The notes below the pieces were generated by a model, which did not search any database, was not told the DNA's origin, and saw nothing but the letters and a program-made list of their open reading frames with translations. From the NCBI GenBank assembly GCA_030693575.1, contig JAUYAG010000023.1:1-53818 (forward strand): a stretch of DNA of 53,818 nucleotides, in the 5' to 3' direction. Positions 1 to 8,003 of the stretch are shown piece by piece. The stretch is from Brevundimonas sp. GTDB taxonomy: Bacteria; Pseudomonadota; Alphaproteobacteria; Caulobacterales; Caulobacteraceae. The position numbers and the translations under genes are program-made. Position 1 is the stretch's first letter. The number at the start of each line of letters is the position of its first letter.

Positions 1-137
1 GTCGTCGAGCGATACTTCTGCAAGCTCAAGCACTTCCGCCGCATCGCCACCCGCTTCGACAAGCTAGCCCGCAACTTCCTCGCCGCCGTCCTGCTCGCAT
101 CAACCCGCCTGTGGCTCAGGGCTTATGAGTCCAGAAC
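1..137 (+). mobile_element. Right end of an IS5-family (IS427-like) insertion sequence, cut by the window edge
   Basis: Only the last 137 bases of the element are in the window. They hold the transposase C-terminus and a terminal sequence that runs up to a CTAG at 138-141, the tetranucleotide expected at IS427-group insertion sites. To the right the DNA switches at once to a LysR reading frame on the other strand, so the element sits inside that gene. The encoded C-terminus and terminal repeat differ clearly from those of the second IS5-type element at 51881-52727, so the two are not copies of one element. Confidence 0.75.
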
Positions 138-141
138 CTAG
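1..141 (+). CDS. IS5-family transposase, C-terminal 46 residues (partial)
   Basis: Frame 1 is open from the window edge to a TAG at 139-141. It reads VVERYFCKLKHFRRIATRFD followed by KLARNFLAAV, the conserved C-terminal block of IS5-family DDE transposases. The E of VVER is the catalytic glutamate of the DDE triad. The start and the two aspartates lie to the left of the window. The stop codon overlaps the CTAG target site, as in other compact IS427-type elements. The gene probably acts only on its own element; whether it is intact cannot be judged from this fragment. Confidence 0.8.
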   Translation, partial: VVERYFCKLKHFRRIATRFDKLARNFLAAVLLASTRLWLRAYESRT

Positions 142-925
142 GGCGATTTCGGTTTCGTGCAGGTCCGGAAGCCCGCTCTCGGCGGAGAGGATCGCCAGGT
201 CTTTCGGGGTCATGGCCGCCGACAGCACGCCAATCCCCAAGCCGGCGCGAAGGGCTGCGTGCTGTCCGGCGAGGCTGGGCGACGCGAAGGCGACCCTGAA
301 CGTGATGCCTTGATCGGTCAGCGCAGCCAACGCGCGCTTTCGATAGATGTCGGGGGACGGCGCAACGACGATGGGCAGAACAGTCGCATCGACGGCGGCG
401 GTGTCGGCGGCGACCCAGACCAGGGGCTCGCGCCAGACGCGGACGCCGAGGTCCGGTCCCATCGGCTCGCGCTTGATTAAGGCGAGGTCCAGGGCGCCCT
501 TGGAGATTTGGTCCAGGAGGTTGGCCGTATAGTCACAGGTCACGGCGAGGCTGATCTTGGGATGAGTGCGGGCGAACTCTCCGAGGATGCGCGGAAGAAA
601 CGTCGTCGCTATGTCCTCGGGCGCCCCGAACCTGACCTCACCCTCCACGTCGCCTTCGGTCAGGCCCGCCACGATCTCGTCGTTGATCCGCAGCCGGCGA
701 TGCGCGTGTGGCAACAAGCCCTGGCCGTCGGCGGTCAGGACTACGTCGCGCGCATTGCGTCTGAAAAGTTCGACGCCAAGCTGATCCTCGAGCCTGCGGA
801 TTTGCAGACTGACGGCCGGTTGGCTGCGCCCGAGGCGAACCCCCCGCCCGAGTGAAACCGCCGGTGTCCGCGACCGTCACGAAGGCCCGCAGCAGGTCGA
901 GATCAAGATTCACCAGGCGGTGCAT
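142..925 (-). pseudogene. LysR-family regulator, frameshifted and truncated by an IS
   Basis: The N-terminus (MHRLVNLDLDLLRAF, start 925) is a LysR winged helix-turn-helix, and the C-terminal piece (from about 717 down) is a LysR substrate-binding domain. The frames join only if one base is removed from a run of six C at 840-845. The recognition-helix region then reads RLGRSQPAVSLQIRRLEDQLG, as expected for LysR. The reading frame next runs into the IS at 141, losing about 35-40 residues of a usual 300 and ending in IS-encoded residues. With two independent lesions the gene is very probably dead. Any divergent target gene that would show its role is absent: the flank 926-1371 has no recognisable gene. 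Confidence 0.8.
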
Positions 926-1371
926 GAGGACCGATCATTGCCAATGGCTCCGGTCTTTGACCGGCCGCCGTGCGAAATCGAGCGCAAAAGACACGCCCGG
1001 CCACCTCCTCGTCGATTTCCTCGCTGCTCGACCTCGCCACGTCGATCGGCCGATCCTGCTCGCACCATCCTGAACAACCACAGCCCGCGGCGCAACGCTG
1101 GTCTCGGCCGCGTGCCATCACCAAACGGAAAAGTCGAAAACGAGACTCCACGCCCCAATTTGTAGTGGCTCCTTTGTAGGGGCTCCGCCACGGAACGGTT
1201 CTGGTTGTCGAGCTTGGCGTGATCCCCGCTTCTCATCTAGCCCTGGTGACGTTGCGAGGCCAACCCTTGCCCGGACCTGCTGCATCGAGGGTCCGTTTCG
1301 TACGCAGCGCTCCGTCCGGGCGCGCGTCCTGCATGCTCCGCGGCGATCAAGCCATTCGCGTTTCACGGTCG
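926..1371. other. 446-bp stretch without a recognisable gene
   Basis: This lies between the lysR remnant and the cysNC stop. Open frames here are short, mutually overlapping and rich in Arg/Pro, as in shadow frames of GC-rich DNA, and none has a plausible ribosome binding site plus a family match. It holds a 14-nt tandem repeat (1159-1186). No U-tract terminator was seen after cysNC. It may be decayed DNA next to the IS insertion. Confidence 0.5.
1159..1186. repeat. Two-copy tandem repeat of a 14-nt unit
   Basis: TTTGTAGTGGCTCC (1159-1172) is followed directly by TTTGTAGGGGCTCC (1173-1186), with 13 of 14 positions identical. A GTGGC before and a GCCAC after the second copy could also fold into a short hairpin. 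No function is evident. Confidence 0.65.
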
Positions 1372-3306
1372 CTATATCGGGCGGTAGCCCGCCGGCAGCG
1401 CCATTCCTTCTTCCGCGTGTTTCCTTCCCACCGCCGCCAGGGCCAGCCAGCCTCTCGCCCCGATGAGGTCCAGAACGCGGGCGGCCCCTTCTTGCAGCGT
1501 GATCGCCCTTGTCTCCAGAACGAGGTCCGGGTGGATCGGAACCTCGTAGGCGGAGCCCATGCCTGTCAGGTCGGGAATATCCCCGGCGGCGGCGCGGGCA
1601 TACAATCCCTTTGGGTCGCGGACGCGGCAAACTTCCAGCGGCGCATCGACGAAAACCTCCAGGAAGGATGAGTCATCGAAACTGGCGCGGACAGCCGCCC
1701 GGCTGGCTTGGCTCGGCGAGATCAGGGCGCATAGGGCGATCACTCCGATTTCGGCGAACAGGCGCGCGACCTCGCCGGTGCGCCGTACATTCTCGGCCCG
1801 GTCCTCGTCCGAAAAGCCGAGATCACGGGTCAACCCGTGCCTGAGGTTGTCGCCGTCCAACAGAACCGTGCGAACGCCGTGATCGTGCAGCATCCGCTCC
1901 AGCTCGGCTGCGATCGTCGATTTGCCGGCGCCCGACAGGCCAGTGAGCCAGATCGCGCCCCCGCGGTGGCCGCTCAACCGTTCGTGATCGCGACGCTCGA
2001 CGGAGCCCGCCCTGGTGTGAATGTTGCGCGCCTGGCCGAGTTCGCCCGTCGCCACACCCGCTGCGACAGTCGCTCCGGTTTCGCGGTCGATAAGGATCAG
2101 GACGCCCTGGACGGCGTCGTCCCGAAACGCGTCGAAGGCGATCCGCGACGATAGCGAGACCTCGTAGTCGGCGATGTCGTTCATCGCCGGCAAGGCGGAT
2201 CCGCCGCTGTCCGGGGCGGCCAGGACAACCCTCGCCGACAGGGTCAGCGTGCCCATGCGGACCAGGTAGCTCCGCGTGGGGTCGAGCGGCGCCTCGTTCA
2301 TCCAGAGCAGGCGCGCGGCGAACCGGTCCACCGACGCCGGACGGTCGTGGGGATGCGCCAGCACGTCGCCACGCGCCACATCGACCGCTTCGTTCAGCAC
2401 CAGGGTGACCGCGTCTCCGGCGCGCGCCGAGGTCCGGTCGCCCTCCCAGGACACGATGCGTCCGACCGTCGCTGAGCGCCCGTCGGGGCAGACGACGATG
2501 CGGTCCCCGGCGCGCACCCGTCCGGACGCCACCGTCCCTGCATAGCCCCGGAAGGCCGCGTTCGGCCGATTGACATACTGGACCGAGAAGCGGAAGGCGC
2601 GATCCAGTCCGTCGTCCGCGATGGGCACGGTCTCCAACGCCTCGAGAAGGGTCGGACCCTTGTACCAGGCCGTCGCCGGGGAGCGGTTGACGAGGTTGTC
2701 GCCCCGCCGGGCGCTGAGCGGAATCGCGGTCACCGAGTGGAAATTCAACGCTTCGGCCGAGGCGGCGAAGCTGTCGCGGATACTTTCGAACACCGTCGGG
2801 TCGGCGTCGATCAGGTCGATCTTGTTGACGGCCAGGATGACGTGCCGGATTCCGAACAGGGCGACGATGCGGCTATGGCGCTCGGTTTGCTTCGTCACGC
2901 CGCGGGTCGCATCCACGAGAATGACGGCGGCGGCGCAGGTCGAGGCTCCGGTCGCCATGTTGCGCGTGTACTGTTCGTGGCCGGGCGTGTCCGCGACGAT
3001 GAAGCTTCGGCGGGGAGTCGAGAAATAGCGATAGGCGACGTCGATGGTGATGCCCTGTTCGCGCTCGGCCTCCAGACCGTCCAGCAACAGGGCGTAGTCC
3101 AGTGCGTCGCCGGTCGTGCCGAAGCGCCGGGAATCGCGCTCCAGCGTGACGAGTTGGTCCTCCGCCACCTGTCCGGTGTCGAACAGGAGGCGACCGATCA
3201 GGGTCGACTTTCCATCATCTACCGAACCACAGGTCAGAAACCGCAGCAGATCGCGTTCGATCACCGGCGGAACGCCGCCGCCCTGAGAAACGACCGAACC
3301 GTCCAT
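1372..3306 (-). CDS. cysNC: Sulfate adenylyltransferase large subunit fused to APS kinase (CysN-CysC)
   Basis: A 644-residue fusion. The N-terminal part is the GTPase subunit of ATP sulfurylase, which with CysD makes adenosine 5'-phosphosulfate (APS) from sulfate and ATP. P-loop GSVDDGKS lies near residue 27, G3 motif DTPGHEQ and G4 motif NKID follow, then the EF-Tu-like beta-barrel domains. The C-terminal ~195 residues are APS kinase, with P-loop GLSGAGKS near residue 460, making PAPS. ATG at 3306 overlaps the cysD stop (TGATG), showing translational coupling, and the frame upstream of it is only the shadow of cysD. Fused CysN/CysC (NodQ-like) is common in alphaproteobacteria. The CysH in this window looks like an APS-type reductase, so the kinase domain may serve sulfation or make PAPS alongside. 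Confidence 0.95.
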   Translation of the reverse strand: MDGSVVSQGGGVPPVIERDLLRFLTCGSVDDGKSTLIGRLLFDTGQVAEDQLVTLERDSRRFGTTGDALDYALLLDGLEAEREQGITIDVAYRYFSTPRRSFIVADTPGHEQYTRNMATGASTCAAAVILVDATRGVTKQTERHSRIVALFGIRHVILAVNKIDLIDADPTVFESIRDSFAASAEALNFHSVTAIPLSARRGDNLVNRSPATAWYKGPTLLEALETVPIADDGLDRAFRFSVQYVNRPNAAFRGYAGTVASGRVRAGDRIVVCPDGRSATVGRIVSWEGDRTSARAGDAVTLVLNEAVDVARGDVLAHPHDRPASVDRFAARLLWMNEAPLDPTRSYLVRMGTLTLSARVVLAAPDSGGSALPAMNDIADYEVSLSSRIAFDAFRDDAVQGVLILIDRETGATVAAGVATGELGQARNIHTRAGSVERRDHERLSGHRGGAIWLTGLSGAGKSTIAAELERMLHDHGVRTVLLDGDNLRHGLTRDLGFSDEDRAENVRRTGEVARLFAEIGVIALCALISPSQASRAAVRASFDDSSFLEVFVDAPLEVCRVRDPKGLYARAAAGDIPDLTGMGSAYEVPIHPDLVLETRAITLQEGAARVLDLIGARGWLALAAVGRKHAEEGMALPAGYRPI

Positions 3307-4253
3307 CAGAAATAGCCCTCGCGCTTCTTGCGCTCCATCGAGGCGGTCTCGTCGGCGTCGATCAGCCGTCCCTGGCGCTCCGATCGCCGGCTCGCGCGCA
3401 GTTCGTCGATGACGGCGTCGAGGTCCGCGGCCTCTGATTCGATCGCCGCGCTGAGCGGATAGTCTCCCAGCGAGCGGAAGCGCACGCGCCGCATCTCGGG
3501 CGTTTCGCCGACCTCCAGAGGCAGCCGTTCGTCGTCGCGCACGATCAGCGCGCCCTGCCGGCGCACGACCGGCCTGAGCGCGGAAAAATACAGCGGGACC
3601 ACCGGAATCTCTTCGGCGCGCGTGTATTCCCACACGTCCAGCTCGGTCCAGTTCGACAACGGAAACACCCTGAGGCTTTCTCCGGGACCGATCCGCGAGT
3701 TCCACAGCCGCCACAGTTCGGGCCGCTGACGGCGGGGGTCCCAGGCGTGTTCGGCGTTGCGGAACGAGAATATCCGCTCCTTGGCGCGGGATTTTTCCTC
3801 GTCGCGGCGGGCTCCGCCGAAGGCTGCGTCGAAGCCGTGGAGGTCGAGCGCCTGCTTCAACGCCTCCGTCTTCATGACCTGGGTGTGGAGGGAGGAGCCG
3901 GAGGTCACCGGGCTGATCCCCCGGGCCAGGCCGGCTTGGTTGATGTGGACCAGCAGTTGCACCCCATACTGCTTCGCCACGCCGTCGCGGTGCGCGATCA
4001 TGTCCCGAAACTTCCACGTCGTGTCGATGTGCAGCAGCGGAAACGGCGGCGGAGCCGGATAGAAGGCCTTGGCCGCCAGATGCAACATCACGCCGGAGTC
4101 CTTGCCGATCGAATACAGCATCACCGGATTGCGGGCGGTGGCGGCGACCTCGCGCAGAATCTCGATCGCCTCGCCTTCCAGTCGGCGCAGATGGGCGGAC
4201 AGGGCCGGCGGCGACGCCGGATGGCTCAAAACAGACTGGGCGGCGGCGTGCAT
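3306..4253 (-). CDS. cysD: Sulfate adenylyltransferase small subunit CysD
   Basis: A 315-residue protein, close to the usual 300-305. It is the catalytic subunit of ATP sulfurylase, a PP-loop (PAPS reductase-like) fold that joins sulfate to ATP, driven by GTP hydrolysis in CysN. The SIGKDSG pyrophosphate loop is at residues 48-54, [16 protein letters not shown] lies in the middle, and the family's C-terminal ERKKREGYF is intact. It is first in the cysD-cysNC pair and overlaps cysNC by one base. Upstream, 107 bp separate it from the end of the ferredoxin reductase gene on the same strand. That gap carries a small palindrome (4345-4355) that may be a regulator site. Confidence 0.96.
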   Translation of the reverse strand: MHAAAQSVLSHPASPPALSAHLRRLEGEAIEILREVAATARNPVMLYSIGKDSGVMLHLAAKAFYPAPPPFPLLHIDTTWKFRDMIAHRDGVAKQYGVQLLVHINQAGLARGISPVTSGSSLHTQVMKTEALKQALDLHGFDAAFGGARRDEEKSRAKERIFSFRNAEHAWDPRRQRPELWRLWNSRIGPGESLRVFPLSNWTELDVWEYTRAEEIPVVPLYFSALRPVVRRQGALIVRDDERLPLEVGETPEMRRVRFRSLGDYPLSAAIESEAADLDAVIDELRASRRSERQGRLIDADETASMERKKREGYF

Positions 4254-4344
4254 GCGTGGGTCCTCGGGCCGGGTTGCCGTTCGGGAGGACCATGAACCGC
4301 ACGAGGAGCACTGCCGTCGAGCGATAGTATCTGGAGTTCACCGA

Positions 4345-4355
4345 TAGAATTTCTA
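4345..4355. promoter_or_regulatory. 11-bp palindrome upstream of cysD, possible operator
   Basis: TAGAATTTCTA is a perfect inverted repeat with a one-base centre, about 90 bp before the cysD start, in a locally AT-richer stretch. LysR-type sulfur regulators bind AT-rich dyads, and a LysR gene lies 1 kb away. The link is inference from position only. Confidence 0.3.
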
Positions 4356-4360
4356 CGGTG

Positions 4361-5192
4361 TCAGTCGACGAAGGCGCGCTCCAGAACATAGTCGCCCGGT
4401 TCGGCGTTCGACCCTTCCTTCAGCCCGGCCCGGTCCAGCAAGGCGGCGACTTGACGGATCATGGCCATGGAACCGCAGAGCATCACCCGGTCTTCCGACG
4501 GGTCGAAGCCCGGCGGCAGGCCGAGATCGGCGAAAAAGGCGCCGCTCTCGACGCGTTCGGTGACCCGTCCCGGCCGTTCGAACGCCTCGCGCGTAACCGT
4601 GGGATAGTAGACCAGCCGGTCCCGCGCCTCGGCGCCGATCAGCGGATCGTCGTGAATGCCGCTGGTCAGAAAGTCGCGATAGGCGAGGTCGGCGACCTGC
4701 CGCACCGTATGACTGACCACGATCCGATCAAAGCGCTCATAGGCCTCTGGCTCCCGCACGATGCTGAGCCAGGGCGCCAGGCCCGTGCCGGTTCCGATCA
4801 GGAACAGCCGTCGCCCGGGTTTGAGGGCATCGAGCACCAGGGTGCCGGTCGGCTTCCTGCCGAGCAGCACCGCATCGCCGGCCCCGACACCCCCCGAGGC
4901 GCGACGTCAGGGCGCCGTGCGGAACTTGTATCGAAAAGAACTCCAGCTCATCCGACCAGCCCGGACTGGCGATCGAATAGGCCCGGAGCACGGGCTTGCC
5001 GGCCTGTCCCGCGACCGGCGGCAGGCCGATCATCACGAACTCGCCCGAGCGGAACCGGAACGACGGGGGCCGCTCGATGGCGAAACTGAACAGACGGTCG
5101 GTCCAGCGCCGCTTCCAGAGCACCGGCTGCGCCTGCCAGGCTGAATTCGCCGCGGGGAGCGACCCGGGCCGGTCGGGGACGGTCTCGGTCAT
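4361..5192 (-). pseudogene. fpr: Ferredoxin--NADP+ reductase, split by a one-base insertion
   Basis: The start at 5192 (MTETVPDRPG, preceded by GGGAAG) leads into an FAD-binding domain with the RAYSIASP flavin motif and GALTSRLGG. The frame is then lost at a run of six C (4890-4895). Removing one base restores GVGAGDAVLLGRKPTGTL and continues into the NADP domain (IGTGTGLAPWLSIVREPE) to the family-typical end YVLERAFVD, about 276 residues in all. The intact protein would pass electrons from NADPH to ferredoxin. No cysJ is present, so this is the obvious electron source for the ferredoxin-type sulfite reductase downstream. If the extra base is real, the cell needs another reductase; a sequencing error is equally possible. 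Confidence 0.8.
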
Positions 5193-5296
5193 GAAACTTC
5201 CCTGTGAGAGAGACAGCGCCCTCATAGGATCGGGGACGAGGCCGCGCCAACGAGCATTTCTGCCGCCAGCCCGCAGGAAACCTCATGTCCGCCGGA

Positions 5297-6226
5297 TCAG
5301 AGCTGGTCCATGTTGTTGTCGTGATGCACCGCCTGCCGCTTCAGCCAGGCGATGAAGGCGCCGGCGCTCGGCGACGGCGGCCGATCGCGCGGCAGCACCA
5401 CATGATAGGCGAACCCGACCGCCTCGCTGCCATCCGCGAAGGGGGCGACCAGGCGACCGGACGCGAGATCGGCCTGGGCCAGGGTGCGTTTGGCCAGAGC
5501 CACGCCACGGCCTGCCGCGGCCGCCTCGATCAGCAGGCCCGAGTGGTTGAACCGCGAACCCCTACGCGGGTCGGCGTGGCGCACCCGGCGCGCCTTGAGC
5601 CACATGGCCCAGTCCGGGCGGCTGGGGTCGCCGTCCTCGGACATGTCGTGAAGCAGGACATGGCGCGCCAGATCCGCCGGAACGTGGATCGGGTGAGCCC
5701 CGCGCATCAGCGACGGCGCGCAGACCGGCAGGACCGTCTCGGTCAGCAGACGCTCGCTGACATGGCCGAGGTAGTCTCCGGGTCCGTAGCGGACCGCCAG
5801 GTCCGCCTTGCCCTCGCCGAAGGACACCGGCTCCATGTCCGCGGAGATCCACAATTCGATGTCAGGGTGAGCCGCATGGAAGTCGTCCATCCTCGGCATC
5901 AGCCATTTGGACGCGAAGGACGGGGTCACGCTGATCGAGACCTCCCGGCGGCGCGGCGGTTCACGCAGCAGGGCCGACGCATCCATCAGCCGCTCCAGGC
6001 CTTCGCGGAGCAGCGGCGCGGCCGAGCGCGCCAGTTCCGTCAGCTGAAGGCCCCGCGCCTCGCGCCTGAACAGTGGCCCGCCCACCATGTCCTCCAGCAG
6101 TCGGATCTGCTGGCTGACGGCGCCCGGCGTGACCGACAGCTCCTCCGCCGCGCGGGAGAAGTTCAGGTGACGCGCGGCGCTCTCGAAGGCGCGCAGGGCG
6201 TTGAGGGGAAGAAGCGGCCGGGCCAT
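5297..6226 (-). CDS. LysR-family transcriptional regulator (GcvA-like), divergent from cysG operon
   Basis: 309 residues from ATG 6226 (MARPLLPLNALRAFESAARH). An upstream in-frame extension to 6313 exists but lacks LysR features. The winged helix-turn-helix is at about residues 8-65 (FSRAAEELSVTPGAVSQQIR), followed by the effector-binding domain with SFASKWLMPRMDDF and DLAVRYGPGDY, the pattern of the GcvA/AmpR group. It is transcribed away from cysG across a 113-bp gap, the usual geometry for a LysR activator of the adjacent operon. It also precedes fpr-cysD-cysNC on the same strand, so it could control sulfate assimilation on both sides. It is not a clear CysB orthologue; the sulfur role is inferred from position. 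Confidence 0.85.
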   Translation of the reverse strand: MARPLLPLNALRAFESAARHLNFSRAAEELSVTPGAVSQQIRLLEDMVGGPLFRREARGLQLTELARSAAPLLREGLERLMDASALLREPPRRREVSISVTPSFASKWLMPRMDDFHAAHPDIELWISADMEPVSFGEGKADLAVRYGPGDYLGHVSERLLTETVLPVCAPSLMRGAHPIHVPADLARHVLLHDMSEDGDPSRPDWAMWLKARRVRHADPRRGSRFNHSGLLIEAAAAGRGVALAKRTLAQADLASGRLVAPFADGSEAVGFAYHVVLPRDRPPSPSAGAFIAWLKRQAVHHDNNMDQL

Positions 6227-6339
6227 GCCTTTAGAAATCCTATCAGCGCCGCGAAGACAATATGGTTTGTGCGCCGCACGTCGCCGGCCGAAGGTCAAGG
6301 GCCGTCCACGCAACCACGCCCAGGGCGGCGGAGCCTGTC

Positions 6340-7719
6340 ATGCGCGTCTTTCTTGCGTCCATTCCATTGGATCGCGCCCGCGTCGTGATCATCGGCGGCG
6401 GAGACGCGGCGCTGGCCAAACTCCGTCTTTTCCGCGCGAGTCCGGCCGAAGTGATCTGGTTCGCGCCGGACGGCGGCCCGCTCGGACCGGCCGCGCCGGT
6501 CGATGGCGCCGGTCCGATCGTCCGCACCCCCACCCGTGACGACCTGGCCGGAGCACGCCTGGTCTTCATCGCCATCGAGGAGGAAGCGGCGGCCGTGGAA
6601 CTGGCGGCGCTGGCGCGGTCGGTCGGGGCCCAGGTCAACGTCATCGACCGCCCCGCCCTCGGCGACTTCCAGACCCCGGCGCTGATCGATCGGGACGAGG
6701 TCGTGATCGCCGTCGCCACGGGCGGGTCGGGTCCCATCCTGGCGCGGGACATCCGCGCCAGGATCGAGTCGGTCCTGCCGCAAGGACTGGGCCGGCTGGC
6801 GCGGCTGGCCGGCGAGCTGCGCGCCACGGTCAAGGCGACCGTGCCGGATTTCCTGGCCCGCCGCCGCTTTTGGGAACGCGCCTTTCGCGGTCCCGCCGCC
6901 GACCTTGCGGCCGCGGGGCGCACCTCCGAGGCCCGGCGCGAGATGTTGCGCCTGCTGAACGTGGCGTCCCCCGAACAGGGCGTGGTCCACATCGTCGGCG
7001 CGGGTCCCGGCGATCCCGAGCTGCTGACGCTGAAGGCGCTGCGCGTGCTACAGGACGCCGACGTCATCGTTCATGACCGCTTGGTGCCCGACGCCATCCT
7101 CGATCGCGCCCGCCGCGACGCGCGCCGCCTCTATGTCGGCAAGACCCGTGGCGATCATTCGGTGTCGCAGGACCGGATCGAACAGCTGATGATCGATGAG
7201 GCGCGGGCGGGTCAACGGGTCGTGCGCCTCAAGGGCGGCGATCCGTTCGTCTTCGGGCGCGGCGGCGAAGAACTGGAGGCCATGCGCGCGGCGGGCGTCG
7301 CCGTCTTCGTCGTGCCCGGCGTGACGGCGGCCCTGGCCTGCGCCGCTTCGGCCGGCATTCCCCTGACCCATCGCGGCCACGCCCAGGCCGTGACCTTCGT
7401 CACCGCGCAAGGAAGGGCGGGCGGAGCCGACGCCGACTGGACCAGTCTGGCGGCGCCGAACCACACGCTGGCGATCTACATGGGCGCCGAGAGGGCCGAA
7501 AACATCGCCACTCGCCTGATCGCCGCCGGCCGCGCGCCATCCACGCCCGTGGCCGTGGTCGAGAACGGCAGCCGTCCCGACGAGCGCGTCCTGGCCGGCC
7601 GTCTCGACGGCCTCGGCGCCCTGGTGCGCAACGCCCGCCTGACGGGCCCCGCCCTGCTGTTCGTCGGCGAGACCGCCGCCTTCTCGGCCATCGACTCCCG
7701 GGCGGAGGCCGCCGCATGA
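6340..7719 (+). CDS. cysG: Siroheme synthase CysG (uroporphyrinogen-III methyltransferase / precorrin-2 dehydrogenase / ferrochelatase)
   Basis: 459 residues from ATG 6340, preceded by GGCGGAG; E. coli CysG is 457. It makes siroheme, the cofactor of the sulfite reductase encoded two genes downstream. Residues about 1-150 are the NAD-binding dehydrogenase/chelatase half (VVIIGGGDAALAKLRLF). From about residue 215 lies the SAM-dependent methyltransferase half (VHIVGAGPGDPELLTLKALR, RLKGGDPFVFGRGGEELEAM). It is the first gene of the cysG-DUF2849-cysI-cysH-cysK-tauE operon, and its stop overlaps the next start (ATGA). The in-frame extension upstream of 6340 runs into the divergent promoter region and was not used. 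Confidence 0.95.
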   Translation: MRVFLASIPLDRARVVIIGGGDAALAKLRLFRASPAEVIWFAPDGGPLGPAAPVDGAGPIVRTPTRDDLAGARLVFIAIEEEAAAVELAALARSVGAQVNVIDRPALGDFQTPALIDRDEVVIAVATGGSGPILARDIRARIESVLPQGLGRLARLAGELRATVKATVPDFLARRRFWERAFRGPAADLAAAGRTSEARREMLRLLNVASPEQGVVHIVGAGPGDPELLTLKALRVLQDADVIVHDRLVPDAILDRARRDARRLYVGKTRGDHSVSQDRIEQLMIDEARAGQRVVRLKGGDPFVFGRGGEELEAMRAAGVAVFVVPGVTAALACAASAGIPLTHRGHAQAVTFVTAQGRAGGADADWTSLAAPNHTLAIYMGAERAENIATRLIAAGRAPSTPVAVVENGSRPDERVLAGRLDGLGALVRNARLTGPALLFVGETAAFSAIDSRAEAAA

Positions 7720-8003
7720 AACTGGTCACCGCCAACCGGCTCGGAGACGGCCGCGTCATCTACCTCGGCGCGGACCAGGCCCCGGTCGGGGACATCGCCG
7801 CCGCTATCCTCGTCGATGACGGCCAGGCCGAAGCCGCCCTGGCCGCGGCCGCCGCTCGGCCGGACATTTTCGTGAACCCTTATCTGGTCGAGGTCGATGG
7901 CCACACTCCCTCGGGCCGCGACCGGTTGAAGGAGCGAATTCGCTCGGCCGGGCCGACCGTCGGTCACAGCCTCGACCGCGGCCTGTGGCGAGAGACGGCC
8001 TGA
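7716..8003 (+). CDS. DUF2849 protein of the sulfite reductase operon
   Basis: 95 residues (MKLVTANRLGDGRVIYLG...). It overlaps cysG by 4 nt at the start and cysI by 1 nt at the end, so all three are probably translationally coupled. DUF2849 proteins recur between siroheme synthase and sulfite reductase genes in alphaproteobacteria, but their biochemical role is not established to my knowledge. There is no signal peptide, membrane segment or cysteine, so direct metal or sulfur chemistry is unlikely. A structural or assembly factor for the ferredoxin-linked reductase is a reasonable guess only. Confidence 0.85.
   Translation: MKLVTANRLGDGRVIYLGADQAPVGDIAAAILVDDGQAEAALAAAAARPDIFVNPYLVEVDGHTPSGRDRLKERIRSAGPTVGHSLDRGLWRETA

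Noticed and set aside
3307..4389. A 1005-codon minus-strand frame continuing upstream of cysNC
   Set aside because: The part above 3306 is the +1 shadow of cysD, Arg/Gly/Pro-rich and without family similarity; the ATG at 3306 overlapping the cysD stop is the true start.
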